NCBI GenBank assembly: GCA_032821775.1
Contig: JAVLRN010000006.1
Coordinates: 1,922,001 to 1,986,000 of the forward strand
Direction of reading: 5' to 3'
From: Sanguinoderma infundibulare
Taxonomy: Eukaryota; Basidiomycota; Agaricomycetes; Polyporales; Polyporaceae
Length of the DNA: 64,000 bases
Shown here: positions 37,619 to 48,785 of the stretch, piece by piece
Numbering within the stretch: position 1 is the stretch's first letter
Layout of the letters: each line of letters starts with the position of its first letter
Made by a program: the position numbers and the translations under genes
The notes under the pieces: model-generated
The model's input: the letters and a program-made list of their open reading frames with translations, nothing else
Databases searched by the model: none
What the model was told of the DNA's origin: nothing

Positions 37619-38028
37619 CCTGCGACGCACTGGGTCGATGTCTGAGCCCTGCTTACTAATACGCATGTTGTTTGTATCTCTTTGCCCAGCTTGTCAACAG
37701 TACGCGCACTTGAACGCCACTGGCAGCTGCCTTGAACGCCAGCCGCCTTGAACGCCAGCTGCCATCTGCACGCCGCGTTCGACCGTCGTTCAATCCCCAC
37801 TATATGCCCCTACACGCATAACCTGAGAAACATACGTCAACTCGTTTTTTACACGGTTGGTGCATATTGTTTCAAGTAACTTTTTCCGTATTTTCTGAAG
37901 AACTTTACAGGAGCCGAGAGGTTCTGAACACGAAATCGACGCCCTTGACCTCCTTCAGGTGACTTTGACTCCATGTAGTTGATCTGTATGAGTGCAACTG
38001 AGCTTTTCTCATCTTTATACTGGTAGAC
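37619..38028. other. Intergenic region with three short direct repeats
   Basis: Between the start of HUS1 (minus) and the F-box pseudogene (plus). The sequence CTTGAACGCCA occurs three times between about 37709 and 37757. It should hold the HUS1 promoter. No other gene was seen. Confidence 0.5.
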
Positions 38029-39037
38029 ATGCCATCAGACGCCATCGCTGAAGAGAACATCGTTACCCGTAGACGCCACTTGAACGCGATGGCATCCATT
38101 TCGCGTCTTCCTCCTGAAGTTCTGTCCGAGATTTTCACGCTCGTTGCTCTGGATTCCTATCAGAAAACCGACGTATTGTACGCGCGCAACCTTCAGAAGG
38201 CCTAATCTTGGCTCAATGTCACACACATCTGCCACCGTTGGCGGTCCATCGCCCACAACACTCCTCGTTTCTGGAGCTTCCTTCACCTTGCTCGGAAATT
38301 TGGCGTGGACCGGTTCATCGTACTGTCCAAGCAATCCCCCCTCCACATCATGACAAACGAAATTCCTGCCCATGGAGATCGGCTTGCTCTCCTCGAGGAT
38401 ATCTTCCGCCGGGACTTACATCGTCTGAAGGAATTCTGTGCCTGCGGAGACGCGCGTCGCTTCTGCGAGTTCGCCTCTCCATGAAGTCGACTTTTGGGCT
38501 CATTCCCCTGGGGCGCCGTGGATGAAACTGACACTCCATCTGCCTCTATTCGCCGGCCACGTCTCATTGTGCTCCTTAGGGAACGTCGACGCGTTCTCCC
38601 GCCTACGGAATCTGGAGGTCGTTCCCCGCTATTCCCTATCCTGGCCGTGGATGGAACTGCTTTCGGGCATGCCCAGGTTGCATAAGCTTTGTATCCGCGA
38701 CGGAGAGATCGACTCGTTCCCCGAGGCTTTGTCCTTCGTAGATGAGTCCGCATCTGGGGACGCGGCACCACTGGTTCTCGTTCCGCGGCTCCGCATCCTC
38801 ATGCTCAGCAGCGTACCTCTTACGACCCGGGTCGGCCCCGTCCACTACATCGACGAGTTCATTAGATGCTTCATTCTGCGTTGCAACTACGGTCATCCAA
38901 TTCAAGAGCTGCGTCTCCAGCGGGTCACGAACGCCGGCGCAGAGGAGATCCGAAGCTTGGAGGAGGTCGTTCCGGAGGTGCGATGGGACGGCAACGAGGA
39001 GTGGGAGTGGGAATCAGAGGAAGACCCGTACGACTAG
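38029..39037 (+). pseudogene. F-box protein pseudogene with internal deletion
   Basis: The N-terminal part (from 38029) reads like an agaricomycete F-box protein: ISRLPPEVLSEIFTLVALDS, then WLNVTHICHRWRSIAHNTPR. A TAA stop at 38203-38205 interrupts it in frame. The same frame reads on through FWSFLHLA and RLALLEDIFRRDLHRLKEF and hits another stop near 38483. From about 38520 a different frame carries the C-terminal part: WPWMELLSGMPRLHKL, FILRCNYGHPIQELRL, EEVVPEVRWDG, ending at 39037. Compared with the related F-box gene at 56822-60175, a block of roughly 250-300 codons between the two parts is missing. It is therefore a broken, deleted paralogue, unless an unusual splice pattern rescues it. 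Confidence 0.75.
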
Positions 39038-39365
39038 AGTGAAGAGCAGCTCAATTCAGTCAGTTGGGCTGTACCTCATCTGCATTCAGCATGCCGCTGA
39101 AGCCACTTTGACATTGCAGCGATTTAATTCATCGTCACTTCCCTACCCCTTATTCTCGCAGTCTATGGACGGACCCTAGCGGACCCGTTGTACCACGATG
39201 CGACAACGTGCCACACCCGGCAACTTACGGTTTGCGCGAGGACGCTTCTGGCTGCACTGCGGTAGACCCACAGAACCTATCTCATAACTTCTCCACCCTC
39301 CAAGAGCTGAGGATTTGCAACCCCACTTGTGATCGCAGCCCGCCCCTTGCTATTCTTTCCCCGCC
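39038..39365. promoter_or_regulatory. Upstream region of the BTB gene
   Basis: 328 bases between the F-box pseudogene stop and the ATG of the BTB gene; presumed promoter and leader. A pyrimidine-rich stretch (CTTGCTATTCTTTCCCCGCC) lies directly before the ATG, a common feature of fungal transcription starts. Confidence 0.4.
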
Positions 39366-41057
39366 ATGACAGAGTCAGCTTCACAAGCCGCGGCGGCCCC
39401 GACTCGTTTGGCGTCCTCGCCCTTTGACAAGCTCGACGCCGACATCGTCCTTCGCAGTGCCGACGGCGTCGACTTCTGCGTCCGCAGCCACATCCTCGTC
39501 GAAGCGTCCCCAGTCTTCGAATCCATCCTCTCCATCCCGCAACCCCCCTCAGATCGCCGTCCGGTCGTTGACCTCGCTGAAGACCAGAAAACCCTCGACA
39601 CCATCCTGCACATCTGCTATCCCATCGTGAAGGTCAAATCAGTCCTGCCGTTGGAGGAGGTCGAGCGAGCGGTGAAGGCCGCGCTGAAGTACGAGATGGA
39701 GCTGGCTCTGTCCGTGCTCACAGATGAGCTGCTGCAGCTCGCAAAAGCCTCTCCACTGGAGGTGTGGGCTATCGGATGTCGCACGGGGCTAGAGCGTGTG
39801 GCCCGCCACGCGGCAACCGAAGCGCTCTGGAAGAAGAAACGCCCGTCCGGTAAACCTACGACCGCCCGAGTCTCCCCCCTCATTGGTCTACTTAGGGGAG
39901 ACAAGGGTAAACCCCTGGACGTCCCAGTTAGACATCTAGAAGGCGTTTCGGCAGGAGACTACTTCCGCCTCGTCGAATTCCATCGCCAGGGAGGTCTAGT
40001 GGATGATGACTTCCGTCTTTTGACGGCCGCCTCAGCCAAGGCACCTACCGAAGAAGCCAGACCCGCTGCTCATTCCCCAACCCCCTTCGACGTGCCGCAC
40101 CCGGATCTAGTGTGCACCTCGTCTGATGGGGTGGATGTCTTGGTTCACAAGGCGTTTCTAGCTACAACTTCCCCGCTCCTGAGAGAGCAGATCAACGAGG
40201 CCACCACCTTCACACCCGCAGGACTTCCCATCCTCCGTTTCAGCGAAGACGCTGGGGTACTAGTCGCATTGCTAAGGCTTTGCTACCCAGGTGATGATCC
40301 ATCGGATCTCCCATCGTGCCCCTCAGAGTTCGTCAACATCCTGTTGGCACTCGACAAGTACAAGATGAATCGCATCCACGCCGCTGCCCTCCCTCGCTGG
40401 GAGGATATCGCCAAAGCCAGCCCCATCGCCGCGTACCTCGCCGCCGTCCGTGCACGTCTGCGCTCATGCGCTGAAGCCGCCGCGAAGCATACCCTACACG
40501 CCCCGCTCGAGGGACGATATGTGGCGGACATGGAGTGTTCTCCAGCGGTGGCCTACCATCACCTTCTCGCCTACCACGCGTCTTGTCGAGCGGTCGCAAA
40601 GCAGCTGCTCGGCTCTCTCTCCACCGTGGAGCCAAACTCGAAACGTGACATCGACACGGTTTGTGCCAACATCAGGCACGCAAACGCTCTCTTCCAGCGT
40701 GCTGCAGACAGGTCCAGCGGGGGGAGAACAGCCGAAATCGGCTATAACCTGGCCGCCGTAGCTACTACTACGTCGCAGGACGCCTGGTTCAAATCCTTCA
40801 CCGACAAACTCGCCACCAAAGTGGACGCTGGCCACTGTCTGACGGGCGACCTCCCGCCTGATCCTACGGTATTCGAGGCTGCATCCGCGGCTGGGCAGTG
40901 GTGCAGCTCTTGCAGCGCCTTCGCGGACAAGCTTGCCGCCGCTGATGCCGCGGTGCGTCTCATCCGTAGTAGGGTCGCAGAGGTAAGACAAACTGCCTTC
41001 TACACTCCAAGCTGCTGCTCACCTACGACACCTGATCAGGTCACTATTGCGTTCTGA
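39366..41057 (+). CDS. Protein with two BTB/POZ domains
   Basis: Exons 39366-40982 and 41040-41057 give 544 residues; the final exon adds only VTIAF after a 57-nt intron. Two BTB-like modules are visible. The first runs from residue about 20: FDKLDADIVLRSADGVDFCV, RSHILVEASPVFESIL, then LHICYP. The second begins near residue 240: HPDLVCTSSDGVDVLVHKAF, TSPLLREQI, then LLRLCYPGDD. Each is followed by a helical KYxM-type stretch (ALKYEMELAL, LDKYKMNRIH) and a similar KASPLEVWAI / KASPIAAYLA segment, so the protein arose by internal duplication. BTB domains mediate protein pairing, often in cullin-3 ligases; no partner domain (Kelch, zinc finger) is present. Such BTB proteins are abundant in Agaricomycetes. 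Confidence 0.85.
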   Translation: MTESASQAAAAPTRLASSPFDKLDADIVLRSADGVDFCVRSHILVEASPVFESILSIPQPPSDRRPVVDLAEDQKTLDTILHICYPIVKVKSVLPLEEVERAVKAALKYEMELALSVLTDELLQLAKASPLEVWAIGCRTGLERVARHAATEALWKKKRPSGKPTTARVSPLIGLLRGDKGKPLDVPVRHLEGVSAGDYFRLVEFHRQGGLVDDDFRLLTAASAKAPTEEARPAAHSPTPFDVPHPDLVCTSSDGVDVLVHKAFLATTSPLLREQINEATTFTPAGLPILRFSEDAGVLVALLRLCYPGDDPSDLPSCPSEFVNILLALDKYKMNRIHAAALPRWEDIAKASPIAAYLAAVRARLRSCAEAAAKHTLHAPLEGRYVADMECSPAVAYHHLLAYHASCRAVAKQLLGSLSTVEPNSKRDIDTVCANIRHANALFQRAADRSSGGRTAEIGYNLAAVATTTSQDAWFKSFTDKLATKVDAGHCLTGDLPPDPTVFEAASAAGQWCSSCSAFADKLAAADAAVRLIRSRVAEVRQTAFYTPSCCSPTTPDQVTIAF

Positions 41058-41825
41058 TGTGGACGAAGACAGAGACCCCGGACAGACAATCTTCTTCGTG
41101 GAAGCTGGTATTGTCTTGGACGGGGATATGTATGACCCATCACGACTAGGACAGAGAGGTCGTGCGTCGAACAATGAGCATACACAAGCTGGATTTAGAA
41201 ATCTCAGGTGGAAGCGCAATGTATTGTCTTTATCTACTGTAATCCCCCTGTTACAACGAATCGCAACAGGGCCGTATCTAGTAGATTAAAGAGCGCGCTC
41301 GGTGACACAGCCAGGTCAAAAGTGAGCCCGGCTGGGCCCAAAGTCTGTGTCCAGATCGATGTCACCGAATACCGCGAGGAAATGCCGTTACGCACTGAGT
41401 GTGGGACTCAAAGCTAGTTAGAATCACCCGGGCGTACCAGAGAACCAGTACGCCCGTCATCTTCCTCTCTTTATACCCACTAAAACCCCACTATTCCTTA
41501 CCCAGCTGTGTGGTAAGGATTTATAGTCTTTGATTATTTGGCGCCATATCTGCGCCACTTGTCCTGCCTTCAGGCCCTTTTTCCCCCGGAAGAACATAAC
41601 AGTTCTGCGGTCCAATGGATTTAGAAATCTTTATATCAGAGGTGCGCCCATGTCATAGCCTAGATAGAATACTTCCTAAAGCCTATCGAGAACCGAAAAC
41701 CAGCGGTGTCAACCTACGTGAGGTACAACTACAATCCTCACGTACTCAATAAACATATCACATCGTCCACCATCCTGTCCATCGGCACCCTCACCACGAG
41801 CCAGCCCATCCACCGTACTGAAGGA
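41058..41825. other. Intergenic region with 15-base direct repeats and a hairpin
   Basis: TGGATTTAGAAATCT occurs at 41190-41204 and again at 41616-41630. Between them, near 41430-41457, GGGCGTAC and GTACGCCC form a perfect 8-bp stem with a 10-base loop. No gene was seen. The layout could mark a small inserted element or simply a chance repeat. Confidence 0.5.
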
Positions 41826-44044
41826 CTAGTCGCGCACCCATATCCCGCGCCGCCGCTCGACCTGCCGCGCGCGCATGCGCTGCTGCCGCAGGCCGTGCAT
41901 CATCTCCCGTGCCACGGGCGACAGCTCCGAGCTCGACGCCGGCGACGGCTGCTCGCCCATGATCCGCGCGCGCACTGGCGTCATCGGGATCGCGGGCGGC
42001 GACGAGCGGCGCTTCGACAGCGACGGCGACGGCGGCGGGCTCGGCGTGTTCTCCTTCTCGCGTGGGGCTGTGGAACGCTTTCGCGTGTGCTTGGGCTTGG
42101 GCTGGTCTGTCGTAGAGGAGGAGGAGGAGCAGGAGGGGCCCTTGAGGAAGGCGGCGGTGGCGTCCTTCAGGAACACGTCGGGGCCGCGACCCGACGAGTG
42201 GGACGTCGCGCGGCGATGGTGTCGCGGGGGGATGCTGGTGAATGCTGCCCGCGTGTGCGACGGGGCGTCCGCGGGCTTGCGGGAGGTAGAGGCGACGTCA
42301 TCGGAGCTTCTGCTGGGACCAGGCCGGTCATCGGAAGCGGCGTCGTCGATTTGGTCCACGTCGCGCTTGCAGACGGAGAGCGGGCGGGGCCGGGGGCCCC
42401 GCGGAATCCTGCTTGGGGGCACAGGCACGCTCGCGCTGCTGCCGCTCTGTAGCGACGAACCGGTGGTATGGCTGGCAGCCTGAGTGGTGTCGGTGTTGTT
42501 TGAGGCGACCTCATTTGCGGGGCTGTTGTCATAATCGTTTGGGGAATCTGTGTTAATCAAGAGGTTGAGGGAGGTCGTAGATGCTGCGAACGCAGTCGAG
42601 AGCTTCGTCATCGTCGCAGTCTGAATCTGCGCGTCAGAAGTGGTAGAGTGGGTGTCGCTGGAGGTGAGTTGGGCGGAGGAGTGGCTGGTGTTGGCGGAGT
42701 GTATCGCGTCGCTGTTCTCACCGAGAGAAGTGTTGTGCGGATGGAGGAGGTCATCATTAGGGAGCTGTGGAGAGTCCCCCGTGTTTTCGGGAGTAATGGT
42801 TTGGGGTACGGGTGGCAGGTCTCGCTCTTTGAGGGTGAGGGTGTTGCGGCGGCTGAGGAAGCCAAAGACCTCGGATGCGCGCTGGGGTGTCTTCGGGTCA
42901 GGAAGGAGAGGTTTGGAATCGGGGACGACCTGGATGACAGGCATGTCCCGTATGTCCTCGTCACTGACTTCGACCTCCATAGAGGAGATGACAGGATAGT
43001 TTATGCTCGAATCGGGTTCGAGGGAAGAGAGCGTGGTGTCGGGGACGGCGACACGTGGTTCAGAAAGAGTGTCAGGGAAGAGAGAGTCCTTGGGAGTCTC
43101 GAGGTTGGGAGTGGTGGGGGATGGGAGGGAAGAGTGATCGCCAAGTTGTTCGCTAGAACGAAGATGAGCTCTGTTGCTCGCGACTGGGAAGGGCAAAAGA
43201 AACTTACTCCAAAAATCGTTCAGCCCAAGAGAGGTCGCCCTCGGTCGTGTCTTTCACCATGAAGGTTTGCTCCGCGCCGCCCAAGAGTTGTCGGAAAGTG
43301 GAACCGGTGCGCCTCCTGGGTTCGCGTCCTTCGGCGGGAGCGGGGGGAGGGGTAGGCGGGTCATTTGCAAAAACCTTGGAGTCAAGGCATCCATGGTCGT
43401 CGTAGAGATCTAGTAAGCTTGCCACGGAGGGGTCCCGGCGTAGCCTGTAGAGGCGGGAGGTGTCCTTGGGTGTGAAGTTGACAGCCTTTAGTCGAGGTTG
43501 GTGTTCAAGCTCTAGTTCGTCTTCATCGTCAGAAGCATCATGCTCTGCAGGCTCCGGGGCTGTAGGAACCTGTTTTCGGCGAGGTCTGGTAGGCGAGGCT
43601 GGGGGATTCGCGCGCGGGAACTCGGTACGAGAATGTGTAGTGCGACCATGAACCTTGACGAGGTACGTTCCACTCCGTGAGAGGCCGGGAGTAGTCGCAA
43701 CTGTCACCAGGGAGGGGGTAGGAGTCAAGGGAGGAGTAGCGAGAAGATCGTTGACCGAGTGGGCTAGAAGGGAATGAGATATAGAATACGCAATCAGACT
43801 TTGCAAAGTACTCACGCAGAGGGGGGATAGGAGGAAGATTGGTGTAGTCGATAGCTGACATGACAGAGAACTTTGTCGAGGATGAACGCAAAAGCTTGTT
43901 TGCGCTGGTGTCCGCATCGTGAATGAGGCGCTCTGGGAGTATACGGCCTTCGGCATCGACGCGAGCGTTGGCTGCGGCCTGCTTCTTCTTGTTTTTCCTG
44001 GACTTGCTGCTTCCGAGAGAGAGGAAACGCTTGAGGAAGCCCAT
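41826..44044 (-). CDS. Orphan Ser/Pro-rich protein with basic N-terminus
   Basis: Exons 44044-43816, 43763-43208 and 43170-41826 give 709 residues. The start has a strong Kozak context (GCCACCATGG). The N-terminus MGFLKRFLSLGSSKSRKNKK is basic and amphipathic, and a Gly at position 2 could even be myristoylated. Conserved-looking stretches are SGTYLVKVHGRTTHSRTEFP, DTSRLYRLRRDPSVASLLDL, DLYDDHGCLDSKVF, GSTFRQLLGG, EGDLSWAERFLE and, at the end, ELSPVAREMMHGLRQQRMRA. The rest is Ser/Thr/Pro-rich and likely disordered. I recognise no domain. Its divergent neighbour is xylulokinase, 685 bases away. Confidence 0.7.
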
Positions 44045-44640
44045 GGTGGCGGAACGAGGGCGATGGGTATCGTGGCGGACTCGGAGGGAAGGGGGGCGGG
44101 GGAGGGACTCGTAAAGGAAGCGAAACGATTGAAACGAACCGTGAGCGCACAAATTCGAACCACCCTTCCACCGCCATCTCTTCTACGCGTCAGATCACGT
44201 GTCCGCGTACTGTAGAAGGCACCTGAACGCAATATGTTCTCATCCCTGCTTTGCGACCAGTTCAACCAGTCCGAAGACCTGCTTTGCTCCACGCTTCCCC
44301 ATGGTTCGCGTTTCAAATGTCGTGGGGCATTCTCTGGATCACGCGATTCAATATTGAACCATGCATCAACATGGACGAATATCACCCGTCCAGGCTAGCG
44401 TTCCGGATGACGGAACGACGAACGCGGCACGCCCGTCCTTTCTCCGTGGGGCGTTGGTGGGGCGTGATAGAGCGCGGGGACGGTGCCCACATCGGCGGGA
44501 AGCCTGGCCCATGTCTGTGCAACCGACTCCGCAGGCCCACCGGTCCGCCAGCCTGCCTCTGGCCATTGCCGTGGCCAGTAAGCCTGCTGGCCAGCACTCG
44601 TTCGCCCCGGACCAAAATGTGCTCTCGTCCCCCTCGCCGG

Positions 44641-44648
44641 TATAAATA
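44641..44648 (+). promoter_or_regulatory. Probable TATA box of the xylulokinase gene
   Basis: TATAAATA lies 81-88 bases before the ATG at 44729, in a GC-rich setting and followed by a pyrimidine-rich stretch. Position and sequence fit a fungal core promoter. Confidence 0.6.
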
Positions 44649-44728
44649 TTCCGCAATGGCCCCGTCGCGCACTCCATTCCCATTCCACCTCCCATCCTCA
44701 ACGACCCACCCTCTCTGATCTTGAAGAT

Positions 44729-46713
44729 ATGGCTGCCCAGGTCGATGATCCACTCTTCCTTGGCCTCGATCTCTCCACCCAGGGCCTCAAGGCGGTCCTC
44801 ATCGACTCAGAAGGCACGCTCGTCCACGAATCCTCCGTCAACTTCGACCGCGACCTCTCCTCCTATGGCACCACAAACGGCGCCATCCGTGGCCCCGACC
44901 CTGGCGAGGTCACCTCCCCCGTCCGCATGTGGCTCGACGCGTACGATCTCATCATGGACCGCATGCGTCTCGCCGGCGTCGACTTTGCCCGTATCCTTGG
45001 GATCTCGGGCGACGGCCAGGTGCGTGCCCTTGACACCATTACGTACTACTTATGGAGGTACTGTACTAACACTGTTCACCTGTTCAGCAACACGGGTCTG
45101 TCTACTGGTCGAAAGATGCAGAGCACCTGCTTGCCGAATTGGACGCTTCGCGGACGCTCGCCGAACAACTCGCGCCGGAAGCCTTCTCGCTGCCCCGCGC
45201 TCCCATCTGGCAAGACTCCTCGACCACGCGCGAGTGTCGCGAGCTCGAGGAGGCAATTGGTGGCCCACAAGCTCTCGCCGATCTTACGGGAAGCAGAGCA
45301 TATGAGCGATTTACCGGAAACCAAATTGCCAGGGTGAGATTTGCTGCCTCCTTCAGTGTTAGATGATCATCTTCGTCATCCACTCCCGCCTTCTTTACTT
45401 CTTGAGCATTTGTATTCGAGAGTAGTTCCGGCATTCGCGCGCTTTCCCTTCTTTCCTCTGTCGTCACCCTTGAACTTTCGCGAGCGGAACTCCGAACGTT
45501 TACTTCAATACTGATACTCTAGCACAGATCCGCCGAGTGAATCCGAATGCATACAATGCTACGGCCCGCATATCTCTCGTTTCGTCCTTCATGCCCTCGC
45601 TCTTCCTCGGGTCCATCGCCCCGGTCGAGGTCTCGGACGCAAGCGGGATGAACCTCATGGACGTCCTGACCTGCAAATGGGACGACCGGTTGCTCGAGGC
45701 GTGCGGCGGCCCGGAGCTGCGCTCCAAGATTGGACCAGAGCCTGCCCCTGGTGGCGAGTTCCTCGGAACCATCAACCCGTACTGGGTTCAACGTTGGGGC
45801 TTCAGCCCAGGTAAGCTCCAGTCCCGAATTCGAACATCGTCCGTAGGCTAAGGGTGCATGCATAGAATGTCAGATCGCACCGTTCACCGGCGATAATCCC
45901 GCCACCGTCGTGGCCCTCTCGACCCCCGGAGATGCCATCCTCTCCCTCGGCACGTCGACCACCCTCCTCCTCTCGATACCCCCCGCGGAGACCGCACCGC
46001 GGCGCTTCACCACCTCCCACCTCCTGTCCCACCCGACGACCCCTGAGGCGCACATCGCGATGCTCTGCTACAAGAATGGCGCCCTCGCGCGCGAGCAGGT
46101 CCGCGACAGCTACGCCAACGGCGACTGGGCGCGCTTCAACGCCCTCGTCGAGCAGCGCCCCGCCGGCAACGCGGGCGTCATGGGCTTCTACTTCCCCCTC
46201 CCCGAAATCATCCCTCCCAACGTCCAGGGCAGTTTCTACTTCTCCTCCGCGGACGGCGTAGAGCCCGTGCCGGTGTCGGATGCGGAGATGCCCGCAGACG
46301 CGCACCCGCGCGCGATCCTCGAGTCGCAGTTTCTCTCCATCCGCTCGCGCATCGCCGCGATCCTGCCCCCGGACGCGCCGCCGCTGCAGCGGCTCGTGCT
46401 CTCGGGAGGGTCGTCCGCGAACGCGGTCATCCGCCAGGCGGCGGCGGACGTGTTCGGCATGCGCGTGTTCGTCGCGGGCAAGGAGGGCGCGGCGGAAGGC
46501 GGCGCGCAGCTCGCGCGGTTTGCGTGGTGGCTGGCCGAGAACGGCGGGGTCGGGTCGTTTGAGGAGATGCGCGCGATGGACGGAGAGGGTGCGCGGATGA
46601 AGTGCGTCGCGGAGCCGAACTGGGAGCGCGAGAGGGTGTACGCCGGTCTCGTGGAAGCGTACAGGGCGGCGGAGGACGCGGTGGTGAGGATGTGCGCTGA
46701 GAGGAGCGCATGA
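44729..46713 (+). CDS. XKS1: D-xylulokinase (FGGY carbohydrate kinase)
   Basis: It phosphorylates D-xylulose to xylulose 5-phosphate, feeding pentoses into the pentose phosphate pathway. Exons 44729-45019, 45088-45333, 45528-45810 and 45866-46713 join in frame to 555 residues, the usual size for fungal xylulokinase. Motifs: [17 protein letters not shown] at the N-terminus (phosphate-binding loop of the FGGY fold), [14 protein letters not shown] across the first intron, [64 protein letters not shown] and the late FGGY signature [27 protein letters not shown] box sits about 85 bases upstream. The third coding block is GC-rich, like neighbouring genes, and shows no sign of transfer. Confidence 0.95.
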
Positions 46714-47649
46714 TTTGAGTGGGTTTCATCACTCTGCTCTGCTAGCGCACTTATGGGTTACATCTGGGTGTCTTCATTTCTTTTCGGTGTTTAGATAGAT
46801 ACATAGATGCGTTTGGTACACGGTAGCGTAGTCCTTGTAAGTAAGGTTAAAATTGGTCGCAAAAGATCTGGTGAAGCGAGCGTGTCGTGGTGGAGCTTGG
46901 TGTAACATTGTTCTCAGTAAGTCAGCATCGTTCGTTACCTCGCCCAGCTGTTGCATCTGAATTTTTTTTTCGACCCATGCGATTGTCGCAAAAATATCAG
47001 TACTAGGACTGAGACATCCTGTACACCACGGTGCACCCTCTAGTAACCCGATCTCGGCCCGTTGGCTCTCCCGACTCAAGCTATCCCAATCCCGCGATTT
47101 CAGTTTGAGAGCACCTGACCCTTCCTGAAGCAGCAGCGTTGTTCTCACAGACGATGGGTCCTGTAAGCAAGTCAGCGTTCGCTAATCGGTTTTGTAATGC
47201 TGACTGATTATGAATCTGCGCTTCAGGCTAGCTCGTAGGAAAGGCGGGACGCCGTTGGCTTCGAGTGCGACCTCTGTGCGTCGGCGATGCACCCTACAAG
47301 ACGATGTTTAGCTGATGCTTGACGTGTTCCCTCTCTTTTGGTCGGGTATATATGCGGTACGACGCTTGCGTCCTGCAGGCTGAAGACGTCGAGTGGGTAG
47401 TAAGTTAACCCTCGTTCATGGAGCCTGAGAGCTGCCATGATTCCGGGATGGCGGGAGATCGCGATCATCCCCATGAGAAGCTGTGTTATCGCGATTCTTC
47501 GATTTCTGCACCAGGTACAACAGGCCCATGTTTTCCGTACTTAAGACTGCGGCCTGTCACCACCGCTCGGAGCCCTCGTCAGACATCCGAGCCTCCTCAC
47601 AGCCACGCACACGTCTCATCGTCTAGTTCTCAATCGTGACGAGCCCGAG
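46714..47649. other. Upstream part of tandem-duplication unit 1
   Basis: From about 46900 the sequence is similar to the stretch from about 48850, for example GCAGCGTTGTTCTCACAGAC versus GCAGCGCGGTTCTCACAGAC. A minus-strand frame at 47148-46774 (124 codons) has a fairly protein-like start but no recognised domain, and the second unit does not keep it. It could be a relic of an older gene. Confidence 0.5.
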
Positions 47650-48785
47650 ATGTCCGCTCCTCCGCTGCCGGCATTCAACCGCGACGCGAACCCGAAGCAC
47701 ACCGAGAGCCCGAACACAACATTCACCTATGGGCAAAGCATAGACGCGACGGAAGATGGCAAGAAATGGCTTGAGGGTGAGAAGGCCGGATGGACGGTCA
47801 TCGATCCCGCGAAGGAGGACATAAAGTTGGTGAAATTGCCTCCATCGCATTTTATTGTGCACTGAATTCTTCTCATAACAGGAAGATCGTGGGTTATCGC
47901 ACTCCTGGTTGTGCACCGCACTCGGGATTGTCCTGACCAGTGGTTGGATTTGCACAGTACACGCTGATGATCAGCGGGATCGTCCCCCGCCCCATCGCCT
48001 TCGTCTCCTCGCTCTCCGACGACGGTGTCGCGAACCTCGCGCCGTTCAGGTAAATCGCTCCCACGTACCAGTCGTCCTCACCATGATAATAATATTAACA
48101 CCTTTCCAGTTGGTTCAACCAGGTATCGCACACGCCTCCGCTCATCTCCGTCTCCATCTCGCAGCTAGCGAACGGCGGGCCGAAGGACACCGCGGCGAAC
48201 ATCAAGCGCACGAAGCAGTTCACGGTGAACATCATCAGCGAGCCGTTCATCGAGAACGCGAACGCCACTTCGCTCAATGCGCCCCCCGGCGTCAGCGAGT
48301 GGGAGGTTTCAGGCCTGACCAAGGAGCCCAGCGTAAGCCTGCAGCCTTGCATAGTGTATACTACAGTCCATTCGTGACCGCTTACGCGACGCTTTCGCAG
48401 ATCCATGTCAACCCGCCACGGGTTAAGGAGAGCGCGTTCAGCATGGAATGCGAGGTACGACCCCCTCTTCCTTCTCCCTATGACTGAGCGCTGACTCGGG
48501 TTCCCGCCATGACCACAGCTGTTCCAGGCGGTGGACATCGTCCACCCAGATACCGGCACGCAGACGGCGACGTTGGTGATCGGCCTCGTCAAGTGCTTCC
48601 ACCTCCGGAACGACGTCCTCAACGAGCGCGGCCTGGTCGACTTCGCGAAGCTCAGGCCGATCGGTCGTCTGGGCGACATCTCGTACGCGCGCGTCGGCGA
48701 CGCGTTCCGCCTCGCACGCCCGGAATGGGATGGGGCGGAGGGGGAGAAGATCAGGGCTTTTCTCGCGTCCAAGTCCGCTTTGTAG
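47650..48785 (+). CDS. Flavin reductase-like (FMN-binding split barrel) protein, copy 1
   Basis: Exons 47650-47829, 47958-48049, 48110-48332, 48401-48454 and 48519-48785 give 271 residues. The core is YTLMISGIVPRPIAFVSSLS, GVANLAPFSWFNQVSHTPPL, KDTAANIKRTKQFTVNIISE, PFIENANATSL, VKESAFSMECELFQAVDIVH, TLVIGLVKCFHLRNDVL and LGDISYARVGDAFRLARPEW. This is the flavin reductase-like domain (DIM6/NTAB type), which binds FMN and is found in oxidoreductases; the natural substrate is unknown. The N-terminal 60 residues (NRDANPKHTESPNTTFTYGQ) are encoded by exon 1. All splice signals are intact. A near-identical copy follows 1.9 kb downstream. Confidence 0.88.
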
